NCBI RefSeq assembly: GCF_910592395.1
Contig: NC_088312.1
Location: 5,270,001-5,334,000 of the forward strand
Reading direction: 5' to 3'
Source: Lineus longissimus
Lineage: Eukaryota; Nemertea; Pilidiophora; Heteronemertea; Lineidae
Length of the DNA: 64,000 bases
Both the position numbers and the translations under genes were made by a program. The notes beneath the pieces were generated by a model. The model was not told the origin of the DNA. It searched no databases and saw only the letters and a program-made list of their open reading frames with translations. Shown here in pieces: positions 21,919 to 33,446 of the stretch; position 1 is the stretch's first letter, and every line of letters starts with the position of its first letter.

Positions 21919-22473
21919 GGTCAGGGGAGTCGTCATCCTATGGTAGTACTCGTGTCCCCTTTCCTTCTTGAACTATTGGTCCGACTGCTACTATAATTTT
22001 AACATCAGGTAATGAGTTATGCCAGTGGAAGTATGTTTATCATTGTGAACCACTTAATATTCAGAACATATTTACAGAAACATTTCATCAATGTATGTTT
22101 TTAACTAATACTTGTAAAAAATAAGACTATTAATTGTTTCTACATTGTTTTACTTGATTACAAACAGTTTTATTTTAGCACTGAGTTATGGCTGCACTAA
22201 TTTATATGCAATACTTCTTACTAGTAGTCTCATTAATAAACAATGCTGCAGTGAAATTCCTCTGGCCTAATTATTTCCCGCTGGTGGATAGATACGTGTA
22301 CGCATGCAGCAGAGTAATTCAGGACACGGGGAATGACGCTTGTGGATGCGTAACAGAATGCATCCGCTACATTTAATACGGTGTAGACCTTGTCGCTGAT
22401 CAACTTCATATGGGTATTTGATGAACGGATTGTGTAAGGAGAATCTCAGAAGCTCAGTGTATATCGAGCCACG
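21919..22473. other. Upstream region of gene C
   Basis: No clear TATA box and no exon other than gene C's first. A 62-codon open frame at 22188-22376 starts with ATG but ends before gene C and has no domain or splice context. Confidence 0.35.
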
Positions 22474-25400
22474 ATGGGTACATCCAAAGGACTAGCGTTT
22501 CTGTTACTAGCTTTATTACAGTCGACAAGACACTCGGGTAGGTGCGATATTACTCATATATTTATCCTTCCTCTTCAGCTGAGGGAAACCCAAAGAAGGG
22601 TACTTTCTTAAACGTCTGACCTGATGCAAGCAGATGTCGATTTTTCTTGCCATTTAATGCAAGCGTTTCCTTCACATCTTGAACTATCCTGGTTTCTCTT
22701 TGGCTGTCATACCGAACGAGCCCTTACGAAGTTGTCGGCAAATGCTATCGGCATCTTATTTAAGAAAAATAACTCGTGCTTTCCAAGCCCTTCCTAGCAG
22801 CGGTAATAGAACTAAACATGGTTGTATATCGCCTTGACTCTTATTGGTGACGAAGTTATGTTGTTCAATTCATAATTGATACCCATGATGAAGTTGTTTA
22901 TCACTCTATTCAGTTCATCATAACACAAAAAAATAGAACAAAATAAATACGGCTAATGGGTTGAAGGAGGAGAGTATTGTGATAATTCAGCATTAAAGGC
23001 ACTATAGTCTATACAACATGTCACTTTCCTCTTTCAGATTGCGAACGCGTCAGCAAGTGTATGGATAAAGTAGTTGAATTCAGCTGTCCCAGGAATGAAG
23101 TAATCTGGATCAAAGATGCATATTCTTGCAAGAAGTGTGAAGGCACGAAGTGCGTCGGAAGCCGGCATGAAAGCTCCGATGTGAATTTACTCTGGGACCT
23201 ATGTAATCTACGTGACGTCTGTGACCTCAAGGTGACGTGGTATCGTTTAGATTTGGATTACGAATGTGGTAAGTTATATGTACCATTCTTTCAAGGGTTG
23301 TTTTACTTCCTTTGTACTGATATAATGTCTATAGTTCCAGCTGTGTTCCGATCAAAACCGCTGGAGAGCATTATATTTTGTTCATGCACTGATTTTGAGA
23401 AACAAACGTGTTCTCATTCCGCAATCTGTATTTCAGCGTTCCCAAACAATGAGAGGAAACACTAAGAAACGGAACAAAACGTTACACCAAGTTCAGGAGC
23501 AAAACAGTGTCGCCGGTCATCATCTTCTTTTTATTGCAGTGCCGCTTCAACAAATTCCCATGTACAACATCTGTACCAATGCAGAGATCAAGAAGAATGC
23601 CTTTTACCTCTTTAGCCCTGGATACCCCAAGGATCTGTCCAACAATAGACACTGCGAATGCTCCACAGAGTTGAAGAAACCAACTAACTTTAGCGTGACA
23701 ATTCATCACGGACGATTTCAGTCTCCAGAACTGGAAATAAAGTTGGATAATTTCGTCAGGGGTCCATTAGGCGTCACCAATCTGCCCATTCCTAAAGAAG
23801 AATTCAAAGTGGTTTACACAAACAATAAAGATAATACAGACCACCGGCTTTGGATGAAGATATTGGGTGAGTTTACTTTGAGAAAGGACATGTCATGGCA
23901 AACCGCTAAATAGGAAATGTTAACTAAAATTTGTAACTCAAATTACGATTTCTTATTGGTAGTGACAACTGACATATGAAATACCACGTCTGATCAAATA
24001 CGGTTTATATAAAAATGGGATGCGCTGCCGCCTCATCGTATATAGATTCCACCGATTAATATATGGCGACTGAAATGTACTTCGACCGCTTGGAGTCTCA
24101 GCTGGCGCTCAAGAGGTCCCTAGAGGTGTTATTGAAAGATTTCACTTCTATAGTAAAATATTTGAGGATACAATGAAGACCAGGGATGATAACCTTCTTT
24201 ACTGAAAACCTTACTTTACTTTCTTTACTGACCCTGTTTTAGTTTGCCTGTTTCCTGTATAATGTCTGGTGATATCTTTTAATTAAGTGCTATAGGTCAA
24301 TGTCAACTACCGGTGCATCACCATAATTACCAAAGTGCACTGCATGTGTACAGAAACAATCCAGATCACCGACCCAGGGCAGGTCTTTTTTGGACCTTCC
24401 CCTCACGAGTTACTGACCTAATTAATAAATCATAGTGCACAATCATGTACATTGTACCTTTTTCCTTCTGATAATATCAACGACAATTATATCTTGTGCA
24501 TTAATCAATTAATGCTACATATCTGTATGCGTAATCGGTACTGTGCAGCCATCTTACGTTCGCATTACACATGATGTCAAACCACTTAGAAAGAGGTACA
24601 GTGAGATACACGCCTGCTGAAAAGAGTCATATTCATCACAAAATGCATGTATCATGCCGCGGGAGACAAAAATGTTCTTGTGGAAAATGATAACACGTTT
24701 ACGAGGGTGGCAGGTTGTTTCTGCTGGTGAGGAGTTCATTCCACCTCCATAACTGACTCATAGACAAATTGGTTCTTTTTTTCAGTGAACGAGGACATCA
24801 CATTAACATGTAGGGATGTGAAAGCAATGCAAGTCGGTAAGTGGAACTGGCAACGGCTCGAGATTGTAAGAGACGAACATGTAGTTACTCACTCAGTGTA
24901 GCATTCGTAGAGCATGATTAGTAAGGTTTTGCAACCATAAGAAGTAAGGAAGTCTGTGCTGTCACCAAATCCTGAAGTACTAATTATATTTACGCGACCT
25001 TCTCAAATCATCCCTCATACTAAGTTGTAGGAAGAAGTACAATGCTTGGTATGGCCTCATTGCTGTGGATGTCCGTTGGACACCAGGGCACATCAACAAA
25101 GAAACTCGTGTGCAGGCACATGTCACAGAACTCTAGCATACCACATAGCGAAACTAGAACTCAAGTACTGTCTAGACTAGTTGTAGGCTTACTTCGCTTC
25201 TGCTTCTATTCTCATTTAGGCGGTGGAAGTACGACCAATGCTGGTGCTAGAGGTAAGGACAGCAGTACTCATTATTATAATACATCATACGAACGCTATC
25301 ATCAAAGATAAAAACACTCTTCACAATTTTTATGTTGATACCATGTTCCCATCGCACGGATTGATTGTGCTTGATCAGTTCTCCTTTCTAGCTGATTCTC

Positions 25401-26810
25401 CAGCTGCTATATTTTGTAGATGAGGACAGGCATTAGAATGTGATATAGAAATGGCAAGTGCTGTAGTTTCTTCAATATGTATGATCTATGTCTACCAACG
25501 ACCTGATAAAGAAGTTAGATGGAACTTTGGGGAATCGTTTCGATCTTCCAGTATTATACGTCCTGACAATGCATTATACTGGAATACTGTTGGGCAAGGG
25601 GTCCGAGCCAAAACGGCATACACACCTATGCGCCAAATCGGTCGTTCTGGAAATGACGCTGCATCAAATTGTAGGCCGTTTTGGCTCTGACTCCCAATTA
25701 TCAAAATATGGTATCACGTGCAATATTGTACATGTAGTAATATACTTCGTTACTTTTAGGTTTAACCATAGCCATGATTTTTGTGGGCTGTATCGTCGGT
25801 ACTTTGTGTATCCTCATCCCAGCTGCTCTCATATACAGGTAAGGATCATTATTATTAAAACTCATTTGACCGATATCACGAAATAGAGCTAAATCTCAAA
25901 TAATCCCTTGAGCCTAGAGCCTAAGCCCTATGGTTTTTCAAAAGCTCAAAAATGTTTTATTTCCATCTGCGCGCAGCATCTAGTCAAATAAATGATTGTA
26001 CTTTGTATCTGTCATTCTCTCAGTATCTTTCTCTATTTTTCAAGGAGGAAGAGACGGCAGGTAATCAAAGCTGCAGAAGTTGGGGTCGGCAGTCATGGTA
26101 GCAGTAAAGGTGACCATGTCCGCGACAAGATGATGCTGAACCTGTACGGGCCCGAGCACCAGGGACCTAAGCAAAACGGCGGAGTGAAAGTCGCGCAGAC
26201 GGAGTTAGGTGTGATGAAGGTAAATGATCTGTACGGCTCCGGCGAGGATGTTCCCGGTAACAGAGAGAGCCACGCCTACCAGGTCGCAGGGTTTCACCTG
26301 AAGGATAAAGACGTTTGTGGGCGATATAAGAGAGGCAGTAATGTGTACGCGTACGCAGACTTGAAAGGCGACGCCGGGAATTCGCACATGAAAGAAAATG
26401 ACTTGTATCAACCTACTGAGTTTACAGGTAACAATGGTGGGGGACAGCCAAACGTTTCCACCGGTGAAACATCTCATATGAAGGAAAATGACTTGTACCA
26501 GTCAGCGGATGTCGGCAGTGGTGTTTTGCATAACGATGACGACCTCTTCCATATGAAAGAAAATGACTTATACCAACCGACCGATTTCAACGGGGATGGC
26601 TACATGAAAGACAATGATCTATACACTCCGGCCGATGTCACTGGTTACAACCGAAGGCCGAGGTCCCTACCAAGACCAAGAACATTACCAAAGCCCAAGG
26701 CACTACCGAAGCCCATGAGGAAATCGGAACATGGGGACAGCGATGCTCCAACAACTCTGCCGAAACCAACACGAGTATCTGAGGAAATCTATCAAGATAT
26801 CGGGCAATAG
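22474..26810 (+). CDS. Gene C: SUEL-like/CUB-like type I receptor with NDLY-motif tail
   Basis: Exons: 22474-22537, 23038-23268, 23540-23866, 24786-24836, 25220-25252, 25760-25838 and 26045-26810. The total is 1551 nt, 516 residues. All splice sites are GT-AG with matching phases (phase 1 except the last, phase 2). Residues 1-20 are a signal peptide (MGTSKGLAFLLLALLQSTRH). Residues about 22-98 are a Cys-rich module resembling SUEL/galactose-binding lectins (VIWIKDAYS core, paired Cys, terminal DYEC). Residues about 99-224 are CUB-like (FYLFSPGYP, then C-E-C), ending in a short exon with one Cys. An 11-residue Gly/Ser/Thr stalk follows, then a membrane helix at about 237-258 with a basic stop-transfer RRKRR. 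The 255-residue cytoplasmic tail has NDLY motifs at Tyr 325, 383, 413, 438 and 455, four of them MKENDLY or MKDNDLY, plus NLYGP (296) and EEIYQDI (511). A Pro-rich basic stretch at about 467-486 (RSLPRPRTLPKPKALPKP) follows. The layout suggests a recognition receptor signalling through tyrosine phosphorylation and SH2/SH3 partners, which is inference. Confidence 0.85.
24091..24125 (+). mobile_element. Degraded SINE head fragment
   Basis: The phrase GGCGCTCAAGAGGTCCCTAG matches the region between A and B boxes of the SINE at 8560-8775 (GGTCAAGAGGTCCCTGG), but the B box is destroyed. It lies in an intron of gene C. Confidence 0.35.
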
Positions 26811-28195
26811 ATTCCTCTAGGCTTGCTTTTACAGTCACGACAATAGGATTTTCTGAAGCATGATTTTATAGAAAAAAAATTCTGATGACGTGAGAGGTCA
26901 GTTGTTTCTGTCGAACAGTAACGAACAGTAAGAAACAGCTAGACTAAAATTGATGCTTACCCAAGAGTGTTTCGTTTTGGTGATGCCGAGAGTTCTCAAT
27001 GGACATAGGGACATAGGATGGCATGCGAACTGAGTAAAATCACGATTGAGTCCGTGGTACTGGTAAGATTAACTGGGCTCTCTCTGGTAGGGCGGTATCA
27101 AAATTATAGTAAAGTGCCTCTCAGGACTTGTTCAGAAGTTACAGTACAAGGTACTTAAGAAGCTGAAGTGTAAATTGATATCTTATAAAATTTTGTACAA
27201 GTGTATACATTCAGAGTCGGTGTAAAGTGTGTGTAGGACTACAGAAAAAAATAGCGTATTTTTCTTTGTGTTCCTAGTTGGTATCCTAGTGACGATTAGC
27301 GTAATTCGAATGCCAGTAAGATGTGGCCACAGTGGTAATCGAAGCACAGAATTTTGTAATAACTATATTTCAAGAAATTTGTGATGTATAAATATTATAG
27401 TACTTATATTACAATAATTGCTGTGGCACATCAGAAATGAGTCTGCAAATATAGAACTCGTGTATGTGTATATCCAAGGAAACCGTGATTTGCACGACGA
27501 TTCCATAACCTATTATCTACTCAAGTCAATAATCTAAACCACAAACTTTCGTGTCTGAAACATACACTGCGTGTTACTCAGAGTTAGATTACCTGCATGC
27601 ATGCTCCGGATCGTACTCTTTGCCTTCAAGAAGACTTCATTTCTTCAATATGATTACAATGGCGATTTGTATTGTCTTTTTACTATTTTCCTTGCATCCT
27701 CACCTACTCGATCGCACCAGGAAAAACGATGCTCTGATTTCGGCTATGGATAAAAAATATGGATTAAATATCCATAAATTCCCCCAACCCGATTGAACCC
27801 TTTTACAAAGGCCATAGCTGTTTCATTAAAAACATATATCTCTTGATATAAATTCGATTTAACTCACGCACTGTGCATTGTGCATCTTTGAATCGGGTGA
27901 CATTTTTATTGTGCCACCACCTACATTCGATAACGACACTGGCAATGTCTCATTTCACGCAATTATTAAAACCGCTCACAATTTAAATCAATTTGACCAT
28001 CTTCTTGGTTTCTTAGAAAACATTAACACTTAATCACATGGTCTTGTCACAGGGAGGCAATCATTTCATTGGCTATTCCCCTAATGGACGAAGACCTAAA
28101 TATAGATGTTCCTTTTTCTTTGTCCTCTCAAGGACAAGGTCGAGGGTAATTTTGACCAGTCATATTTTTAAGGAGAGCCGGGTATTCCGTGATTT
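26811..28195. other. Gene C 3' UTR and intergenic DNA
   Basis: No canonical AATAAA was noticed in the first 600 bp after the gene C stop. An 81-codon frame (27551-27796, +) with a hydrophobic stretch has no splice or domain support. Confidence 0.35.
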
Positions 28196-28375
28196 ATGGG
28201 TTATAACGGTAACGCGCAACCACTTCTTACGGACTTATTAAGCCAAGTAGAACAATTAGGATCCATATTCTACGTTCAGCATCAATTTTATCCCGAAATT
28301 CTAGTTACATCAGCGGTGGAAAGAGGGCACGAATTGTACCGGCTGACTGAAGATGGGGCGAAGGAGAAAAGGTAA
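28196..28375 (+). CDS. Small ORF, 59 aa, function unknown
   Basis: ATG to TAA in one frame, with an in-frame TGA two codons before the ATG. The product begins MGYNGNAQPLLTDLLSQVEQ and continues with a mixed amphipathic composition ending RLTEDGAKEKR. It looks more protein-like than other short frames nearby. The last codons overlap a possible donor (AAAAG|GTAACT), so this could be an exon rather than a complete gene. I recognise no family. Confidence 0.3.
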   Translation: MGYNGNAQPLLTDLLSQVEQLGSIFYVQHQFYPEILVTSAVERGHELYRLTEDGAKEKR

Positions 28376-30982
28376 CTAATTATATATTTGGCGTCAACTT
28401 AATTCCTCAACGATACACAAAGAAAAATTGCTCTTCTTTGATGATCATAGCAGAATCGCTCGAAAGGAGACTACAGTCGTAGGTAACAGTAATGCTGGCT
28501 AATAATTGTTCATCCATAAGTACATCGTCAGGGATGTTAAATTCATTTGGAGGTAAAAAAATGTCTAAATAACCCATTGACCGTATCTAATAACGAGGTA
28601 AAAGAACCTACAGACAATTTCCGATTTCAATGGCGTTCAGCAGACATTTGGATATGCTTCTGATCACAAACTTGAAGTCTAATTGCTGATATTTGCTTCA
28701 AGGAATGTCCACAGAAGTGTGGGCGAGGGGCCTTATTGTCGCGTGGTCTATTTGGTTAGAAACCCCTTGACATTTAAGTGCGAGTAAAGTACAGGAGAAG
28801 TAAAATTCAAGAGGCAAAAAGGCTGAGGGGTTGCAGGAAGTGTGTGGGCCGTCACCTGGAGCTGTGGATGAACTTCAATTTTTTTAATTTAAGTGCTTGA
28901 TCAACATCTTTTGGCACTCCTGCTTCATAACAGCCGCTTATTTTTTTTTAATTTGAAAATTTTGTAAAATCTTAATAATGTTCAGGTCTTTTCATAAGTT
29001 ATTGGTACAGCACATGAATGATAAAGAATAATACAATCGAATATTTCAATGGAAGCTTTAATCAGCATGATAAAAAGAGACGTAATTCTGGTTAATATAT
29101 TCCTTTTTAGGAGCGAGTACATACATGTTTTATTTGACTCTGATGTGTTCAGTGGGTTCAGCGGTATGATAGACTTTGCACGTTTCGTTGTAATATACGT
29201 GTACGGAGCACCCGCATTTTGACGGATCTTCATTCGCATATTCCGCACAAATCGTTAGAATATTTCATGAGTAGTCCTTTCAAGCAATGTATTGAACACA
29301 CGGTAATGTATATCACGTTACTGCAATAAACGCATGAGTGGACATACTTGTCATCAAAGATGGCGCCTGCCGGTTTCAAATACTCATTTTGGCGCCATCA
29401 CAATGCATCGATCAACAGACGAGACAAAAGATATCTTTAACACCCCTGGCCAAATATCTAATTGTGACCAGAAAACCATTGTTTCTCTATGGTTAGTTTA
29501 TAAATAGTTGGTCACTAAGGCTCTTTGCTTTTCAAGCCACGGGCCACCGCGTGCAGGGCGGGGTTTTCTTGGAAACGAGTCAATATTGAAATGGAATCAT
29601 TCGAAAAAGAATCTATCAGTTGTGACAGATGCGCCCGAAGCCATGGCGCGTGTCTGCGACATCATCTTATCATCCTCGCGGCTTCCAACAACAAAATGCC
29701 ATTTAAATGCGGATGCAAATCATTAAAAAATTTAATGTACTTCATCGTGACCCCTTTTTTTCACAGAGTAGTTGAAGAATTACACTCCAAATATACCGTT
29801 ACTCGCATGTCCGTCTCCTGACCCCACAATAGCATTACTCATGTCGCATTGGTAGAAATCTTGCCAGGAGATCACCCACTTCGTTGACCAGCGCCTGGCA
29901 CACCTCCATTTCCTCTGGGTCATTGGCTACATTCACCAAACACTCGGAACAAGACGTCTAAAATGTTTTAATTGTTAGCTTTTGATGCTGTTGATGGCGT
30001 TTTGTAGAGGCTAGTTTGACCCTGGAAGCGCAGGATCCTTGCTGGATGCCGTCCTTGGCTCAATGGGCAAATTTGATTACCAGATATGCCACGAAAATAT
30101 TCGTTTGAGAAAACCCTTTTATGCACGCTGAAGAGAAGCCATGTTAAATTTAGTGATGCCCGGTAAAAAAAAGTACTGCTCACAATTTATTTTTCCTTGT
30201 CCGAGTTCATTTGAGAGATATTCCAGAGCAACGGCTCACCTTTCATCAACAAATTCCTCTACCACTGTCAATTTAGTAAAAAAAATAGTGATGTATTTCG
30301 CGTGTTTGAAAAGCAAGTTTGATTGTAAAGTCGCCTTCTTGGCGGGGGCGGGCATCACTGTTGATGTCAGCAAAAAAAAGTATTTTGTCAGGGGGTCTCC
30401 TGCACACAATGGTTGGCCTCCCGCGAACAGATTGTCAATGCAAATAATGCGTGCTGCAGGGGACGAGCAAACCCGAATTAAGACATGTATTAATAATATT
30501 TTCTGTCCACCGCTCGTTGTTGAATAGAATTTAGGTTATGGTATCTGTAGCTCGTGTCCTAAGTACTCCTGCTACAATAGGAGGCAATGGGAGGGAGCGG
30601 TACTCAGTGTTCTCCTCACCATTCACTCAAGCATTTCATTCATGAAAATCTGACAGAAAAAAAATCCGTTTTATTCTCTTGGTTTCCTGACCTCCTTATT
30701 GCTGGTACCAAATCGTAAATATCACACAATGAAGTGAGAGGTGGAAATTACGAAACAATCTTGGATAAGCAGACATTTGTATCTCCGTATCCATTCCTGC
30801 CTGATATCAGCAATGGTTGGGGGTAAGTAGTATATGTACCTCTTAAGCTAACCCGTGATGGGACATGCCAAACTTATGCAATTTTGCAAAAACTAATCAA
30901 TAGCCGATGCAGTGACGGTGGCCGATTCAATTCGAACCAATCGAAATGAAACATAGATTGCTAAAAACAAGAACAAAATAAA
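28376..30982. other. Intergenic, no gene recognised
   Basis: Open frames of 70-128 codons occur (the longest 30141-30527, +), but none has domain motifs or splice context. One frame at 29591-29740 reads CDRCARSHGAC, a Cys-rich stretch that does not match a known zinc-finger spacing. Confidence 0.35.
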
Positions 30983-31054
30983 CAGCAGAGCGTAGTTTCG
31001 ATCTACGGACCTCTAGGTTATTGGCCCAGTACACTTCCACTGGGCCATTCTGCT
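30983..31054 (-). tRNA. Initiator-tRNA-Met-like gene with AAT anticodon
   Basis: The 72-nt minus-strand sequence follows the eukaryotic initiator tRNA-Met closely. It has 5' AGCAGAA, anticodon stem CTGGG/CCTAG (one G-T wobble), loop CCAATAA, T stem CGTAG/CTACG with loop ATCGAAA, and acceptor CTCTGCT. It keeps initiator hallmarks: A1-T72, C33, the GGG stem side and the ATCGAAA T loop. The anticodon (31020-31022) is AAT instead of CAT. Other defects are an A7/C66 mismatch, one D-stem mismatch and a G discriminator. A TTTT pol III stop follows within about 10 nt. It is either a decaying copy or an anticodon-switched gene. Confidence 0.6.
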
Positions 31055-32156
31055 GCTCCTTAGGGACGTGATCTTTGAAAGTCGATTCTTTTGTTCATAA
31101 AGTGTTGAATTCAACGCTGTCCTTTGAGAAAAACAACATGGTGTCAAATTTTGTGGGTGTTATATGGCAATTTCAAAAATGCAAAGACCTCATGTGTATG
31201 ACTAACTCAAAGATGCAACATCCATTTTTTTAACACGACTGACAAACACCCTTTATCCGCGGAAAAGAGGAGTAGACGACCCAATATACGGCATTAAGTC
31301 CAATAAAGAAGTAATATGAATCCGCTTCTGGACGCCCACAAATCTTGGCAACACATGTTTCAGCTCTTTCCCTAATTACCTAAGACTTCTCAAAGTTTGA
31401 AAAAAAGTCTCAAAGCATGCACAATCACAGCCAATTCTCGTTTACCGACGGCCGAGTATACAGAGGCCGTTGTTAACAATATGCTTTTTTTCTGCCCCAG
31501 CCATCTTGCATTTGGTCTCAGAGGACGTAAACGGACTCCCATCGAAAGTGGTCTTCGCGTAACGTTTAATTACGTAGTCTTTCTGATTGTAAGAAATTAG
31601 GTTGGCGGATGGCAAGCACGGGTAGCGAATCTTACTGCCTGGAAGCCACGTCGCCTTAAAACATAAGACCAAAATGCTGCAGAGACAAAACCTGACTCGA
31701 CCATTTAAAAAGACACCACGCACAACAGTTAGAGTATCCAGTTAAATTCTATGCAAAACACCAGTTTCCCGATCCTCTTTGACAGAGCTTTGGTCATTCT
31801 TACTTGATTGCCATTAATGGCCGGAGGTCGGTGATGATTACCACCTTTTAGTCCCGAGCCTTCTTTCGTTCGCTTTCACTAGTTTCTGACTTTGGCTCAG
31901 GTTTCATTTAGCAACAGAGAGTGGCGGTATATTCGAATCTGAGATTCTCGAATCTCAAGGCGAAATTAGCGTACTAGTGTAATGTTCGCGTGCAGCCGTA
32001 CCAACCGAAAAAAAACTCACTTTCGCTTTGCACCGACGTTTATTTCAAATACGAGATGTCAGGCCTATTATATCAATCATGCAACCAATGATTTACCCAA
32101 AAAATACATTATCAATAAAAGTTAACAGAAAGCCGATACAGCGAACGGTAAGAGGT
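31055..32156. other. Spacer between the two tRNA-type genes
   Basis: No coding exon or repeat recognised. Overlapping short frames on both strands (31397-31723) have no support. Confidence 0.35.
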
Positions 32157-32228
32157 AGGTCCCACCGAGATTTGAACTCGGATCGCAGGATTCAGAGTCC
32201 TGAGTGCTAACCATTACACCATGGAACC
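32157..32228 (-). tRNA. tRNA-Gln (CTG anticodon)
   Basis: A 72-nt cloverleaf with acceptor GGTTCCA/TGGGACC (one T-G wobble), D-arm GTGTAATGGTTAGCAC, anticodon stem CAGGA/TCCTG with loop CTCTGAA (anticodon CTG at 32193-32195), T-arm CCGAG-TTCAAAT-CTCGG and discriminator T. It closely matches animal cytosolic tRNA-Gln(CUG). There is no intron, and CCA is not encoded. An oligo-T on the transcribed strand lies about 40 nt downstream. Confidence 0.95.
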
Positions 32229-32768
32229 GTTGTGACTGTTCGCCGTTACCTGGTGTAAAACCATAGACATACGCCTGGCATTAACGCAACATATTTACCA
32301 GGTATCTTTTTTTAAACCATCACACGTGTACTATATCGTTAACTACATTGTATTATGTGTATGAACAGTTCGATATTTTATTATTAACAGTGTTTTCTAC
32401 CTATAGCCTACTGCGAAAACTGACACACTAAACTTTGAATATGTACTCGATCCAAGGTATGCTAACAAAATTACTCTCCCAGTAGAAACTACTCTATAAG
32501 GAGCATATAAGCAGATGTTACTGCTGACGAATGGCGTCAATTTTTTGTCATTTAGATTTGTTACAATATGATGATAACACAATTCGCGTCATGCATTTGA
32601 TTGATGACAAAGCGATAACGCTTTTAATTGAATTATAACCATTTGATATAGGGTACATAATTGACGTTGGTTGCAATTGCATGATGATTGACAGCAGATC
32701 GACGTTTGTGATACGCATGCGCTACTTTGAAGTCGCGGGGTAAATGCATACATTGTATATACTGTGTC
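32229..32768. other. Intergenic, nothing recognised
   Basis: AT-rich sequence between the tRNA-Gln gene and the second MITE-like element, with no exon-like segment. Confidence 0.35.
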
Positions 32769-32880
32769 GACGCGATTTGAGTCGGTTGTGATCGCCGGGA
32801 GGGGTGCCTGTACATAATGCCTACCTTACGTGTAATATACCTCAGATGTAAAAGATGCGCCTCAACCGGAAAACAGCGTC
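32769..32880. mobile_element. 112-bp MITE-like inverted repeat, copy 2
   Basis: Bounded by GACGCGATTT and AAAACAGCGTC with inverted CGGTT/AACCGG segments inside. It is the same length as, and alignable to, the reverse complement of 21159-21270. The right half is best conserved and the left half more diverged. Confidence 0.6.
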
Positions 32881-33379
32881 AATACATTTTTTTTAAACAT
32901 TGATATTCTTAAAAAGTGTCCATAAAAGGTTTTGTTTAAAAATTTAAACGTTAAACGCTAAAGAAGTACTGCTAATTATTGTGTATATCAATATCTGAAT
33001 AATATTCAAATCACGGTCCCAAAAGGAAATGGTCGTTCGATGTCATTTTTATCATATCAAATTTTGATAGAAAACGGGTTGGCGACACCAATTTATCGGA
33101 TGGTCATGAAGTCATGTTTGGAGTCAGTCTGATTCATATATTTAGTAAATTTAATGGAATTGACTACTAGCCAATGCTAACCTATACTCTAGCCAATAAG
33201 GCGGCTACGCGACACCGCAATAACGATTGGTCGGAGATCTAGAACAAGTTTCTGCGCAAAAGCGTCCGCTAGTTACTCCTGTTCAGAGACTGCGTCTCGG
33301 TAATCACATGGAGGAGCAGTGGTGACATCACCGGTATACATTAAACAATTGATTTACGACACTAGAGCCAGCGTCCATC

Positions 33380-33446
33380 ATGTTGATCGTGACAGACGAC
33401 ACACAGACTAGTGAACCTAGGTTCATTTGGATGAACGTTGACCAAG
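33380..33446 (+). CDS. Candidate first coding exon, 22 codons
   Basis: ATG opens MLIVTDDTQTSEPRFIWMNV followed by DQ, then a good donor (CAAG|GTAGGT), phase 1. The amino-acid composition is protein-like and the start follows a GC-richer stretch. I could not identify convincing downstream exons. Acceptors at 33739 and 36733 are open in phase for only about 20 and 13 codons before a stop, so the gene is unproven. Confidence 0.25.

Noticed and set aside
22188..22376. 62-codon frame starting MAALIYMQYFLLVV, signal-peptide-like
   Set aside because: It ends before gene C with no donor joining it to later exons. Gene C already has its own start and signal peptide.
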